From the NCBI RefSeq assembly GCF_963676065.1, contig NZ_OY780933.1, positions 1,476,001-1,540,000 of the forward strand: a stretch of 64,000 bases of DNA, read 5' to 3'. The DNA is from Maridesulfovibrio sp. GTDB taxonomy: Bacteria > Desulfobacterota > Desulfovibrionia > Desulfovibrionales > Desulfovibrionaceae. The notes beneath the pieces are model-generated. The model saw nothing but the letters and a program-made list of their open reading frames with translations. It was not told the DNA's origin and did no database searches. The translations under genes were made by a program, and so were the position numbers. This document shows, one piece after another, positions 1 through 8,053 of this stretch; positions within the stretch are counted from its first letter, which is position 1, and every line of letters begins with the position of its first letter.

Positions 1-131
1 CATTTCGTTACCGGGGGGAAACAGCCGGAGCTAATCGTTTGTTTATATTGTGGGCTTTTTCCATAACAGCGTCATCAGACGCACTTCATTGGAAGAATTG
101 CAGGCTGTGAAAGCTGTCCAGAACGGCAAGC

Positions 132-416
132 ATGGAGTTTAAACTGAACGGACATTTCGGCCATTAGAAAGACGGACTGTCAGATCAAGTATGAACCACT
201 ACATGTCAACATTGCGGTGCCGATCTTCGATATTTACCTGATTCTATAAAATGTCGATGTCTTCAAATTTATAGGAGATTGGTGAGGAAAAAAGGTATTT
301 CTGACACAATATTCTTCTCAAACAAATTGGGTAAGATAAGAGCAACAAATCGGAGGTTTAAGAATATAGCCTCCGCAACCTTAAAGAAGGGGGCGCTGAA
401 ATTTACCAGCGTTTAA
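132..416 (+). pseudogene. possible decayed reading frame, unknown function
   Basis: Positions 1-464 hold no intact gene. One frame starting at an ATG at 132 runs to a TAA at 414-416 and is interrupted by a TAG (165-167) and a TGA (192-194). The part after the second stop is open for 73 codons, is rich in Lys/Arg and contains a CQHCG zinc-finger-like motif followed by a second KCRC pair. No ribosome-binding site is evident at 132. I do not recognise the family. Its place beside tRNA genes would suit a remnant of an integrated element, but that is inference, and a chance open frame is possible. Confidence 0.2.
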
Positions 417-421
417 AACAG

Positions 422-450
422 AAAAAGCCACCAATCTTACGATTGATGGC
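422..450 (-). terminator. intrinsic terminator of the tRNA transcript
   Basis: A 10-bp stem (427-436 with 441-450, one mismatch) with a 4-base loop is followed on the minus strand by a run of five U. It lies 15 bases beyond the 3' end of tRNA-Asp, so it should end the tRNA-Val/tRNA-Asp transcript. Confidence 0.8.
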
Positions 451-464
451 TTCTCCGCGAAAAG

Positions 465-541
<77 letters not shown>

Positions 542-581
542 GCATATATTTAAAAGCGCGGTATATTGCGCTTGTTGACGG

Positions 582-657
582 TGGTAGGCGGAACAGGGCT
601 CGAACCTGTGACCCTCGGCTTGTAAGGCCGATGCTCTCCCAACTGAGCTATCCGCCC
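582..657 (-). tRNA. tRNA-Val (anticodon TAC)
   Basis: The reverse strand folds as a 76-nt tRNA. The acceptor stem is GGGCGGA with TCCGCCT, the D arm is AGCTCAGTTGGGAGAGC, the anticodon loop is CTTACAA with anticodon TAC, the T arm carries GGTTCGAGCC, and CCA is encoded (complement of 582-584). It is first in the transcript with tRNA-Asp. Confidence 0.96.
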
Positions 658-731
658 ACTGTCTTTGTGGTTTATCGTAAGCCCCTTGAATGTCTGTCAC
701 CATTCGGTGTTGCTCACTGCCACGAGGAGGG

Positions 732-760
732 ATACTGCCGATGTAACCCTGTTTTGTCAA
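732..760 (-). promoter_or_regulatory. sigma-70 promoter of the tRNA-Val/tRNA-Asp unit
   Basis: On the minus strand a perfect -35 TTGACA (755-760) lies 17 bases from a weak -10 CAGTAT (732-737). It is about 75 bases upstream of tRNA-Val. The spacing is ideal, and strong -35 with imperfect -10 is common for stable RNA promoters. Predicted only from sequence. Confidence 0.5.
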
Positions 761-790
761 ATGAAAATTTGAATATTTTTAAAATAAATT

Positions 791-1567
791 CTAATCTTCT
801 GAAATAACAGGTTTTTTGTGTGCTATTTGTGCGAATTTTTCAAGGCTTTCAATGGGGTTTTCAGTTTGGAAGATGTTGCGGCCTATGCAGCAGCCCTTGC
901 AGCCGGACTCAAGCCCCTGTTTGGTGTTGTTCATGGCACCTTCTACATTCTGTCCCAGCGGTCCGCCTGTCACGAGGACCGGAATCGGGCTGGCAGCCAC
1001 AGCTTTCACAAAAGTATCTCCGTTGTTGGGGTATGAGACGGCTACGATATCCGGTCCCAGTTCAGCACCGATGCGGATACAGTGGGCTACTAGGCTGGAA
1101 TCGTGCTCATTTACTATCTGGCTTCCGCGGGCGAGGACTGTTGCCAGTACCGGGAGTCCGAACTGGTGCGCTTCATCAGTTATTTCGCCGAGGTCCACAA
1201 GCATGCGGTCTTCAAGCTCATTGCCTATGTTTACATGCATGGAAACCGCGTCGGCTCCAAGGCGCAGGGCTTCGGTGATGGAGCAGACTATGTTCTTATT
1301 GTATGCTGGTGAGCCGTGCCTTGTGCCTGCATTAAGCTGGATGATGAGATTTACATCCAGCGGTACCAGATGGCCGTAATGGCGGGCCAAGCCTTTGTTG
1401 AGAATTACTCCCTGAACGCCTGAAGCGGGGAGTGACTCAAGGATGGATTGGATAGAGCCGAGCCCTTCGATCATCCCTTCATTCGCTCCGTGGTCGAGGG
1501 CCAGAATCAGTGAGTTTCCGCTTTTCTGGTCAAATAGCCTTTTGAAGCGGCGGTTAGTTCCATTCAT
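791..1567 (-). CDS. DeoC/LacD/FbaB-family class I aldolase-like protein lacking the Schiff-base lysine
   Basis: This 258-residue protein aligns over its whole length with archaeal-type fructose-bisphosphate aldolase / 2-amino-3,7-dideoxyheptulosonate (ADH) synthase. It has the LDHG motif (Asp25), MHVNIG near 110, VTGGP near 200 and GRNIF near 229, the last two forming the phosphate site of the (beta/alpha)8 barrel. The residue that should be the Schiff-base lysine in DIVKxSY is alanine (DIVAVSY, Ala176), and the catalytic tyrosine of the YPRG motif is leucine (LARG, Leu145). Normal aldolase chemistry therefore looks unlikely. It may have a different reaction or a regulatory or binding role. 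It is preceded on the same strand by the methyltransferase gene, 19 bases away, and is probably cotranscribed with it. Confidence 0.8.
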   Translation of the reverse strand: MNGTNRRFKRLFDQKSGNSLILALDHGANEGMIEGLGSIQSILESLPASGVQGVILNKGLARHYGHLVPLDVNLIIQLNAGTRHGSPAYNKNIVCSITEALRLGADAVSMHVNIGNELEDRMLVDLGEITDEAHQFGLPVLATVLARGSQIVNEHDSSLVAHCIRIGAELGPDIVAVSYPNNGDTFVKAVAASPIPVLVTGGPLGQNVEGAMNNTKQGLESGCKGCCIGRNIFQTENPIESLEKFAQIAHKKPVISED

Positions 1568-1586
1568 TGTTTGTTAAATCCTTATG

Positions 1587-2843
1587 TTACTTATCTGTCC
1601 AGATGAACCGGGTTCCTTTTTTTCCGGTAAATCCTAACAGCATGTCTTTATAGTATAACCCCACCGGACCTTTTCCTTTGGGTGGGGCGGGCAGGCTTTG
1701 TCCTGCAAGCAGGTTGGTAATGTCCTGCGGTTTATCAATTACAAGCGCTGAGCTGTTCGGTTTTTCCGGGAGCAGGCAGCGGGCAAATGGATCGGGCCTG
1801 AATTTGTCCCGATTGACTTTGCCGATGTGAAAGCCTTGCCAGCGCAATTTTTCGGGAAGGATTTCAAGGGCGTGCTTGTTCAGGAACATTGCTTTGCCTT
1901 TGAATTCATATATTTCACCGTCCGGAAGCGAAGAAAGATCTACGCTGCCGGGTATTTCGGTCTTTTTCAAATTTATTTTTTTACCCGGAGGGTTGCAGCT
2001 ATCCGGGATTTGCGCTTCTTCGTTACCGGGTTTGCGCAGTCCGCATAGGTAGAATCCCTGTCCGCCTCCTGATCCGTCCACTCTCAGCACTCCTTCTGTC
2101 TCAGGCAGGAGCGGGTCGGCAATGGTGAAACCCTCGGGGCGGGGAAGGCTGTATAATTCAAAACCCAGCTCCTCAACGGCAAATCTGGTCTGCTCTTCAT
2201 TTTCCTGTACGTTTGTGGTGCAGGTGGAATAAACCAGTCGTCCTCCGGGAGCGAGCAGTTCATATGCCTTGGAGAGCAGTTTGCGTTGCAGGTTTACCAG
2301 CGGGACGGTTTTTTCCCCTTTCCATACTTCCATCGCTTTGGGGTTTTTATTCAATGTTCCCCAGCCGCTGCAGGGTGGGTCGAGCTGGATTGTTTTCCAG
2401 CTTGATGGGGGCAGTGGAAGCTTTTGAGATTCGTAATGAACAGTTGCAGTATTTACAGCTTGGACTTTTCGCAGATTCTGTCGCAGCAGGGCCAGCCGAT
2501 CACTTGACGGCTCACTTGCCAGTACGAAACCGCTGCGGCCTACAAGCCTTGCCAGCAGTCCTGTTTTGCTGCCGGGAGCGGCGCACATGTCCAGTACCCT
2601 GTCGCCTTCATCGGGGGCGAGCATAAGCGGGGGCAGCATGGAGGAACGGTCTTGAATGTAAATCCTTCCGAATCTTGCAGCAACCGACTCACCCAGCGGA
2701 AAAGGTTCTTTCTCTAGAATGCGGGCCATGGAATAAAATGGTTCCGGCCTGAATTCAAAGCCCTGCGCCCGGAGCAGCTCTTCAACTGCGGGTACATCTT
2801 TCGGGGAACAGACCAGCCTGAAAGTTCTCAAATCTGTGTTCAT
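1587..2843 (-). CDS. RsmB/RsmF-family RNA (cytosine-5) methyltransferase
   Basis: A 418-residue SAM-dependent m5C RNA methyltransferase of the NOL1/NOP2/Sun family. Visible motifs are the SAM loop CAAPGSKT (87-94), DPPCSG (155-160) and the STC motif (206-208), so both family cysteines are present. The C-terminal third (GFHIGKVN near 340, PDPFARCLL) matches the PUA-like RNA-binding domain of RsmF/YebU-type enzymes, so 16S rRNA is the likely substrate. The exact target cytosine cannot be read from sequence. It heads a two-gene unit with the aldolase-like gene downstream. Confidence 0.85.
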   Translation of the reverse strand: MNTDLRTFRLVCSPKDVPAVEELLRAQGFEFRPEPFYSMARILEKEPFPLGESVAARFGRIYIQDRSSMLPPLMLAPDEGDRVLDMCAAPGSKTGLLARLVGRSGFVLASEPSSDRLALLRQNLRKVQAVNTATVHYESQKLPLPPSSWKTIQLDPPCSGWGTLNKNPKAMEVWKGEKTVPLVNLQRKLLSKAYELLAPGGRLVYSTCTTNVQENEEQTRFAVEELGFELYSLPRPEGFTIADPLLPETEGVLRVDGSGGGQGFYLCGLRKPGNEEAQIPDSCNPPGKKINLKKTEIPGSVDLSSLPDGEIYEFKGKAMFLNKHALEILPEKLRWQGFHIGKVNRDKFRPDPFARCLLPEKPNSSALVIDKPQDITNLLAGQSLPAPPKGKGPVGLYYKDMLLGFTGKKGTRFIWTDK

Positions 2844-3214
2844 AAATATTAGTACCGGCCTTGGAAATAGGAGTAGAGTAAAAACAGGGAGCCGTAAAAA
2901 ATGTAAAACAATGTAAAATTATGGCCTGATAGAAATTAAAGTGTACAGACCGGACTGTAGAAAGTCGCAAAACCCTTGTAAACAGAAGCAAGACAGATAA
3001 ATCAGCAACGCGTGTTTGACAAGGGGCGGCGGGGCTTGTTTCCATCTTTAACTTTGCGTCTCAAAGCATTAACTGCTACAAGCATTTAACCCGCTTACAC
3101 GAATATAAGTGTTTCCGTCATGGCGGGATGACATGTCTTGTTTTAAGTTTTTTGCATGTAATTGTTTATAATTAAAGTATATGTTTGCGTTAAAATTAAT
3201 CCGGAGGATTATCC
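2844..3214. other. intergenic region between divergent genes, no gene found
   Basis: This 371-base stretch separates the methyltransferase (minus) from the FG-GAP protein (plus). It is AT-rich near 3140-3195 and contains a TATAAT at 3168-3173, but no well-spaced -35. A short direct repeat of ATGTAAAA occurs near 2910-2930. Open frames here lack ribosome-binding sites and recognisable products. Confidence 0.5.
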
Positions 3215-4861
3215 ATGGCGTTTCGTCGTGTAATGATTTTTTTAATTGTCGCACTTTCCATGCTTGCGACCACAGCGGCTTTCGCGCAGGAAGCCCGCTC
3301 TTATGCAGTTTACCCTTTTGAGATTAATGGTCCGGCACAGTATAAATATCTGAGTCGCGGCGTTCAGACCATGCTCATCTCCCGTCTTAACTGGACCGGG
3401 CATTTTGAGCCCATGGCCGGTTCTTCCAGCTTGAAAGAATCTGACGTGCCTAAGGGTGAAATTGAAGAAGTAAAAAAGATTAAAACTCTTGGTGTTGATT
3501 ATCTCGCTATCGGGTCAGTCGTCATCGCCGGTAAGCAGGCTTCTGTTGATGTCCGCATGATTGATGGTGACGGCAAGTCCTGGACCAAAACAGCTGAGAC
3601 TACCATTTCCGGTCTGATTCCCGCTATTGACGGCCTTGCAAAAGAAATCAAAGGTCAGCTTTTCCAGAAGCCGGGTAGTAAAAAAGCCAGTGAGGAAGAG
3701 CAGAAGCGTGAAGAAGCTCGTCCTGACAGTCCTGTGAATCCTGAATTTGTTACTGCTGCCGGCGCCGGAAAAGTACTTGAAAGTACAATTAACCCTCAGT
3801 TCAGATATCAGGGCGGAGCCCAGACTCCGGGCCGTTGGCGCAGTCAGAGCATGAAGTTCGTTAACCGTGGCGGATTTGTGCAGGATGTGACCGGTGACGG
3901 TAAGAAGGATCTGGTTGCCCTTACTGAGCACGAAGTAAAAATACTCAGCATTGAAGGGCAGCGCCTGAAAGAAATTGCTTCCTACGATTTCGGAAAACGT
4001 GCTTCGGGATTGCGTATCAGCGGTATTGATCTGGATCGTGACGGAGTTTACGAGGTTGTGCTGTGTACTGAAGTAGATAGAAAACCGCTTTCTTATATTA
4101 TTTCTTTTAAAGGCAAAACAGCGAAGGTTCTGCTTGACCGTGACCGGAATTTCCTTTCCGTGGTCAGAACTCCTCCGAACTTCACCGAAGCACTCGTAGG
4201 CCAGCGTTTTGACCCCAATAGAACATTTTACTCCAAGCATCTTGTTGAATACACTTTCGCCAATGGTAAGCTGATACCTATCCGCAAGATGAATGTTCCC
4301 GAATATGCCAATGTTTTTAACCTGACTTATCTGCCGCTGAAAGGTGATGACTATAAAATCATTGTCTTGAATAAATATGGTCGAATTAATCTTTACGATA
4401 AAAAGCTGGAGCCTCTTTACGAAAGTAACGACAGCTACAACTCTTCAGCCGTTTCTATTGAGCTTGTTTCAAAGTTGATAGGTATGAATGAGGTGAGCGA
4501 AAAAAGCAAGTTGGAGCATAATTATTTTATACCCATGCCTGTAACTGTTGCGTCGATCTCCGATCCAACTAAAAAAGAAGTTCTTTTGAATAAGGACCTT
4601 TCTGTCGCCGGGCAGGTGTTCTCCAACTATAAGAATTTTTCGCAGGGAGAAATCCATGCTGAATTCTGGGACGGAGTCGGTTTGAATCTGGCATGGAAGA
4701 CACGCCGGATTAAAGGAACCGTTACCTCATACGGCGTTGCCGATATTGATAATGATGGAGAGGATGAACTCTTTTGCCTCATGAATACTTATCCGGGATC
4801 ATTGGGGATTAAATACCGCAAGACACTGGTTATGGCCTACGAACTCAATATGGGCCAGTAA
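3215..4861 (+). CDS. exported FG-GAP/VCBS-type repeat protein
   Basis: A 548-residue secreted protein. The start at 3215 is supported by a CGGAGG ribosome-binding site 8 bases upstream and by a clear signal peptide (residues 1-24, cleavage after AFA). Residues 25-150 look like a TolB-N/FlgO-type domain (YAVYPFEINGP, LGVDYLAIGSV). The rest has Asp-rich calcium-loop-like repeats typical of FG-GAP/VCBS beta-propellers: DVTGDGKKD, DLDRDGVYE and DIDNDGEDE. It is monocistronic, with its own terminator just after the stop. It probably acts in the periplasm or outer membrane as a structural or binding protein. No enzymatic function is visible. Confidence 0.7.
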   Translation: MAFRRVMIFLIVALSMLATTAAFAQEARSYAVYPFEINGPAQYKYLSRGVQTMLISRLNWTGHFEPMAGSSSLKESDVPKGEIEEVKKIKTLGVDYLAIGSVVIAGKQASVDVRMIDGDGKSWTKTAETTISGLIPAIDGLAKEIKGQLFQKPGSKKASEEEQKREEARPDSPVNPEFVTAAGAGKVLESTINPQFRYQGGAQTPGRWRSQSMKFVNRGGFVQDVTGDGKKDLVALTEHEVKILSIEGQRLKEIASYDFGKRASGLRISGIDLDRDGVYEVVLCTEVDRKPLSYIISFKGKTAKVLLDRDRNFLSVVRTPPNFTEALVGQRFDPNRTFYSKHLVEYTFANGKLIPIRKMNVPEYANVFNLTYLPLKGDDYKIIVLNKYGRINLYDKKLEPLYESNDSYNSSAVSIELVSKLIGMNEVSEKSKLEHNYFIPMPVTVASISDPTKKEVLLNKDLSVAGQVFSNYKNFSQGEIHAEFWDGVGLNLAWKTRRIKGTVTSYGVADIDNDGEDELFCLMNTYPGSLGIKYRKTLVMAYELNMGQ

Positions 4862-4873
4862 GTTGTTTGATAG

Positions 4874-4903
4874 GGCCTCCCGTTTATTACGGGGGGCCTT
4901 TTT
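4874..4903 (+). terminator. intrinsic terminator after the FG-GAP protein gene
   Basis: A GGCCTCCCGT / ACGGGGGGCC stem with a short TTATT loop is followed by TTTTTAT, beginning 12 bases after the stop codon. Confidence 0.85.
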
Positions 4904-4996
4904 ATATGTAATTGTTACCCCCGTCTTTTTATTGTGAAGTTGCCTTGCCCTACTTCGCTGGTAAATCAATAAGTACTTACAATGGAGGAAGTGATG

Positions 4997-6016
4997 ATGA
5001 GAACCGGAAAAGTGACCGGAATTCTGACTGTTCTTATGTTTTGTGTGTCTTTGCTTGGGTCTTTTGCTGTTGCATCTGCTGCGGAGATAAGCCTGAGTTA
5101 CGCAAACTTTCCGCCTGCAAAGACCTTTCCCTGCATCCAGATGGAGCGTTGGAAGCAGGAAGTTGAAAAAAGAACCGGTGGCAAGGTTCAGGTGCAGACT
5201 TATCCCGGTTCAACCCTGCTTGGCGCCAAGAATACCTTGCGCGGAGTAATGCAGGGACAGGCCGATATCGGTTGTATCAGCCTCGCTTATCATCCGGGTG
5301 TGTTTCCTCTTTGTTCCGTGTTTGAACTGCCTCTGGGATTTACCTCTTCCTATTCCGCCAGTCTCGCACTCTGGGATCTCTATAATAAATTTCAGCCCAA
5401 GGAATTCCGTAAGTTCAAGGTTCTGACCATGTTTGCCTCTGCTCCTTCCAATCTCATGACCAAACAGCCTGTACGCTCTCTTGCCGATCTCAATGGCCTT
5501 GAATTGCGGGCATCAGGAATTCTGTCCAAGATTCTTGAATCACTCGGTGCCACACCGGTATCAATGCCCATGTCGGCAACTCCTGAAGCATTACAGAAAG
5601 GTGTGGTAAAAGGTCTCTTCTCTTCTTTTGAAGTCCTTAAGGACCTTAACTTTGCCGAGATCTGCCGTTATGAGACAGAAACCAACACAGCTGTTTATCC
5701 TTTTGCTATTATCATGAATAGAAATTCATGGAATGCCCTGCCCGATGATGTAAAAAAAGTACTTAATGATCTGGGCCGCGAACAGGCAGAATGGACCGGT
5801 AAATATATGGATCAGCACGTCAAGGATTCTCTTGCATGGGCCAAGGATAAATATTCAATTGAAATGATCAAGATGTCTGAAGCCGATATGAAAACCATTA
5901 AGGAAAAAACTCTGCCGCTGATCGAAGATTGGAAGAAAAAAGCAGCAGCGAAAGGTGTTGACGCAGACGCCGTGCTTTCAGAAGTGGAAGCTTCCCGCGT
6001 TAAATATGAAAAATAA
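4997..6016 (+). CDS. dctP: TRAP transporter substrate-binding protein DctP
   Basis: The periplasmic solute-binding subunit of a TRAP transporter, about 339 residues. The start is placed at 4997 because a GGAGG (4984-4988) lies 8 bases upstream. An ATG at 4994 is almost as good, and the ATG at 4982 overlaps the ribosome-binding site. A signal peptide ending ASAA precedes the mature protein. The DctP fold is shown by ISLSYANFPPAKTFP, the GGKVQVQTYPGSTLL segment and LNGLELRASG, whose Arg usually binds the ligand carboxylate. The ligand is thus likely an organic acid, not identifiable further. DctQ and DctM follow in order. Confidence 0.9.
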   Translation: MRTGKVTGILTVLMFCVSLLGSFAVASAAEISLSYANFPPAKTFPCIQMERWKQEVEKRTGGKVQVQTYPGSTLLGAKNTLRGVMQGQADIGCISLAYHPGVFPLCSVFELPLGFTSSYSASLALWDLYNKFQPKEFRKFKVLTMFASAPSNLMTKQPVRSLADLNGLELRASGILSKILESLGATPVSMPMSATPEALQKGVVKGLFSSFEVLKDLNFAEICRYETETNTAVYPFAIIMNRNSWNALPDDVKKVLNDLGREQAEWTGKYMDQHVKDSLAWAKDKYSIEMIKMSEADMKTIKEKTLPLIEDWKKKAAAKGVDADAVLSEVEASRVKYEK

Positions 6017-6031
6017 TTTGTGATGATTGTG

Positions 6032-6073
6032 CGGCCGGTGAATGAAACTGCTAAAATTTTCATTTACCGGCCG
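6032..6073 (+). other. intercistronic hairpin between dctP and dctQ
   Basis: A 16-bp stem (6032-6047 with 6058-6073, one mismatch) without a U-run sits 16 bases after dctP. Such hairpins usually protect the mRNA of the abundant binding protein from 3' decay and lower expression of the membrane subunits. The structure is seen directly and its role is inferred. Confidence 0.6.
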
Positions 6074-6146
6074 TATTCCTTAAATCTACAGCCTGCTTCG
6101 CATATAGCGTATTGGAGCTGTTTCGAAATAAAGCGTTTCAAATATC

Positions 6147-6644
6147 ATGATTGATTACTTGGAAAAAATAGCGATTTGGATCTGTCGGATTCTGGCTGTT
6201 ATTGCCGGAGCGGCGTTAACCCTGATGATCGTACTGGCCTGCGCAAATATGGTTTCGCGTGCTGTATGGCTTCCGGTTAAGGGCACCTTTGAGCTGATGG
6301 GGTTCCTCGGAGCGGTTACTGCCGGATTTTCTTTAGGATTTTCGCAGCTTCACCGTAGTCATATTGCCGTAGGATTATTTTTCAGGCTTTTTCCGCGTCC
6401 GGTCCAGATACTGCTTGATGTTTTGGCCGGGGCAGTTTCCTGTGTCTTTTTTATCTTTTGTGCCAATGAGACCTATAAATGGGGAATGTTCCTGCGTGAG
6501 ATAGGAGAAGTGTCCGAGACTCTGGGAATTCTTTTTCATCCTTTCGTCTTTGCCGTCGCTGTCGGCTGTCTGTCCATGGCTTTTGTGATTATGCTTGATA
6601 TCTTTCGTATTCTGCGCGGCAAAGAGCCGCTTAAACCCGTTTAA
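6147..6644 (+). CDS. dctQ: TRAP transporter small membrane subunit DctQ
   Basis: A 165-residue protein with four predicted membrane helices (roughly 15-40, 50-70, 90-108, 130-152), the standard DctQ topology. The segment GTFELMGFLGAVTAGFSLGF is typical of the family. It lies between dctP (130-base gap holding a hairpin) and dctM (14-base gap). It should form the inner-membrane complex with DctM and help dock DctP in a Na+-dependent uptake system. Confidence 0.88.
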   Translation: MIDYLEKIAIWICRILAVIAGAALTLMIVLACANMVSRAVWLPVKGTFELMGFLGAVTAGFSLGFSQLHRSHIAVGLFFRLFPRPVQILLDVLAGAVSCVFFIFCANETYKWGMFLREIGEVSETLGILFHPFVFAVAVGCLSMAFVIMLDIFRILRGKEPLKPV

Positions 6645-6658
6645 TCCCGCTTAAAATT

Positions 6659-7960
6659 ATGGAACCGATTACTGTTGGAATTCTGGGCATCCTCTGCCTG
6701 TTACTGGTTATTCTCGTGTTGCGTTTACCTGTTGGCTTTGCCATGGGAATTATCGGGTTTGTCGGCTTTGCGAAAGTGCTGAACCTGAAAGCCGCTTACG
6801 GGATGCTGGGTACCGAAATATGGAATGTTTTTTCCTCTTACGGATTGACTGTCATTCCTTTGTTCATCCTCATGGGCCAGATATGTTTCTATTCCGGGGT
6901 TAATGAGCGATTGTACAAGTCCGCATACGCATGGATGGGCCATATACGCGGTGGTATTGCCATGGCAACGGTTTTGGCCTGCGCTGGCTTTGCTGCAATT
7001 TGCGGCTCCAATACAGCCACGGCTGCGACCATGTCCACAGTGGCCCTGCCGGAGATGAAAAAATTCAACTACAATCCTGTTCTCTCCACCGGTTCTGTCG
7101 CCGCTGGAGCAACACTCGGTGTGGTTATTCCACCCAGTGTGGTACTGATCATTATCGGTCTGCAGACCGGGGAATCCATCAGTCGGCTGTTTATGGGCAG
7201 CGTCATTCCCGGAATCCTGCTCTGCCTGCTTTTTCTGCTTACGGTCTATTTGATGTGTGTTGCCCATCCTGATTGGGGTCCGGCCGGTCCGAAAGCTACA
7301 TTCAAGGAAAAACTGGCTTCTCTGCCCGGTTCCATTGAGATGATCATTCTTTTTATATTGGTTATGGGCGGACTTTTTGTCGGCTGGTTCACTCCTACAG
7401 AGGCCGGTGCCGCCGGTTCTGCCTTTGCGCTTTTGATTAGTATGGTTTCCCGGGAGATGACCTTTAAGCGATTTGCCGCTGCCGTAAGCGATACCTTGAA
7501 GGTCTCCTGCATGATCATGGTTGTCATGCTCGGTGCGGTTATTTTCGGGCGTTTCCTCGCCGTGACCCGTATTCCGTTCGAGGCGGCTAGTTTTGTGGCC
7601 GGACTGCCTATCCCCCCCACAGTGATTATCCTGCTTATCTGCATAATCTATGCGATCGGCGGAATGGTCATGGACGCTCTGGCTCTGCTGCTTATTACCA
7701 TCCCGATCTTTTTCCCCATTGTCAGCGCCATGGGTTACGATCCGGTCTGGTTTGGCGTTCTGATCACTATTGTAACGACTCTGGGGGCTATCACACCTCC
7801 GGTAGGCGTGACGACATTCATCGTTGCTTCCATGGCCGAGGATGTCTCAATCGACCGTGTTTTTCTGGGCGTCAGCTATTTCATGATTGCCTATGTGGTT
7901 TTGGTTGGGATCATGCTCGCTTTTCCTGCAACAGTGACTTTTATGCCCGGTTTATTATAA
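6659..7960 (+). CDS. dctM: TRAP transporter large permease subunit DctM
   Basis: A 433-residue, highly hydrophobic permease with about 12 membrane segments. Family hallmarks include GFAAICGSNTATAATMSTVALPEM near 120, GATLGVVIPPSVVLIIIG near 150, GWFTPTEAGAAG near 243 and the near-C-terminal GAITPPVGVTTFIVAS. Length and motifs are normal for DctM. It is the last gene of the dctPQM operon. An inverted repeat follows at 8009-8035, but it is not a classic terminator. Confidence 0.92.
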   Translation: MEPITVGILGILCLLLVILVLRLPVGFAMGIIGFVGFAKVLNLKAAYGMLGTEIWNVFSSYGLTVIPLFILMGQICFYSGVNERLYKSAYAWMGHIRGGIAMATVLACAGFAAICGSNTATAATMSTVALPEMKKFNYNPVLSTGSVAAGATLGVVIPPSVVLIIIGLQTGESISRLFMGSVIPGILLCLLFLLTVYLMCVAHPDWGPAGPKATFKEKLASLPGSIEMIILFILVMGGLFVGWFTPTEAGAAGSAFALLISMVSREMTFKRFAAAVSDTLKVSCMIMVVMLGAVIFGRFLAVTRIPFEAASFVAGLPIPPTVIILLICIIYAIGGMVMDALALLLITIPIFFPIVSAMGYDPVWFGVLITIVTTLGAITPPVGVTTFIVASMAEDVSIDRVFLGVSYFMIAYVVLVGIMLAFPATVTFMPGLL

Positions 7961-8000
7961 TTTAGGATTACACATCGGTGAAGCCGGATTTAAAAGGTTT

Positions 8001-8046
8001 TGGGATTCTTAACCCTTTTTTTTAAAAGGGGTTAAGCCGTCGGAGG
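8001..8046 (+). repeat. intergenic inverted-repeat element, copy A
   Basis: TTAACCC plus T-run pairs with an A-run plus GGGTTAA (8009-8035), followed by GCCGTCGG. A related element sits at 31075-31115 with the same order: GATTnTTAA, CCCTTTT, AAGGG, TTAA, GCC, TCGG. The two copies suggest a dispersed intergenic hairpin family in this genome. Confidence 0.4.
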
Positions 8047-8053
8047 CAAAAAA

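Noticed and set aside
816-1379. Plus-strand open frame of 187 codons antisense to the aldolase-like gene
   Set aside because: Shadow of a well-supported gene; composition is atypical and no ribosome-binding site precedes it.
2782-3045. Minus-strand open frame upstream of the methyltransferase
   Set aside because: No ribosome-binding site, no recognisable product and it overlaps the methyltransferase start.
3168-3173. TATAAT considered as the promoter of the FG-GAP gene
   Set aside because: No -35 hexamer of reasonable quality at 16-18 bases; recorded only as part of the intergenic description.
3515-4240. Minus-strand open frame of 241 codons
   Set aside because: Antisense to the FG-GAP protein gene, which has signal peptide, ribosome-binding site and terminator.
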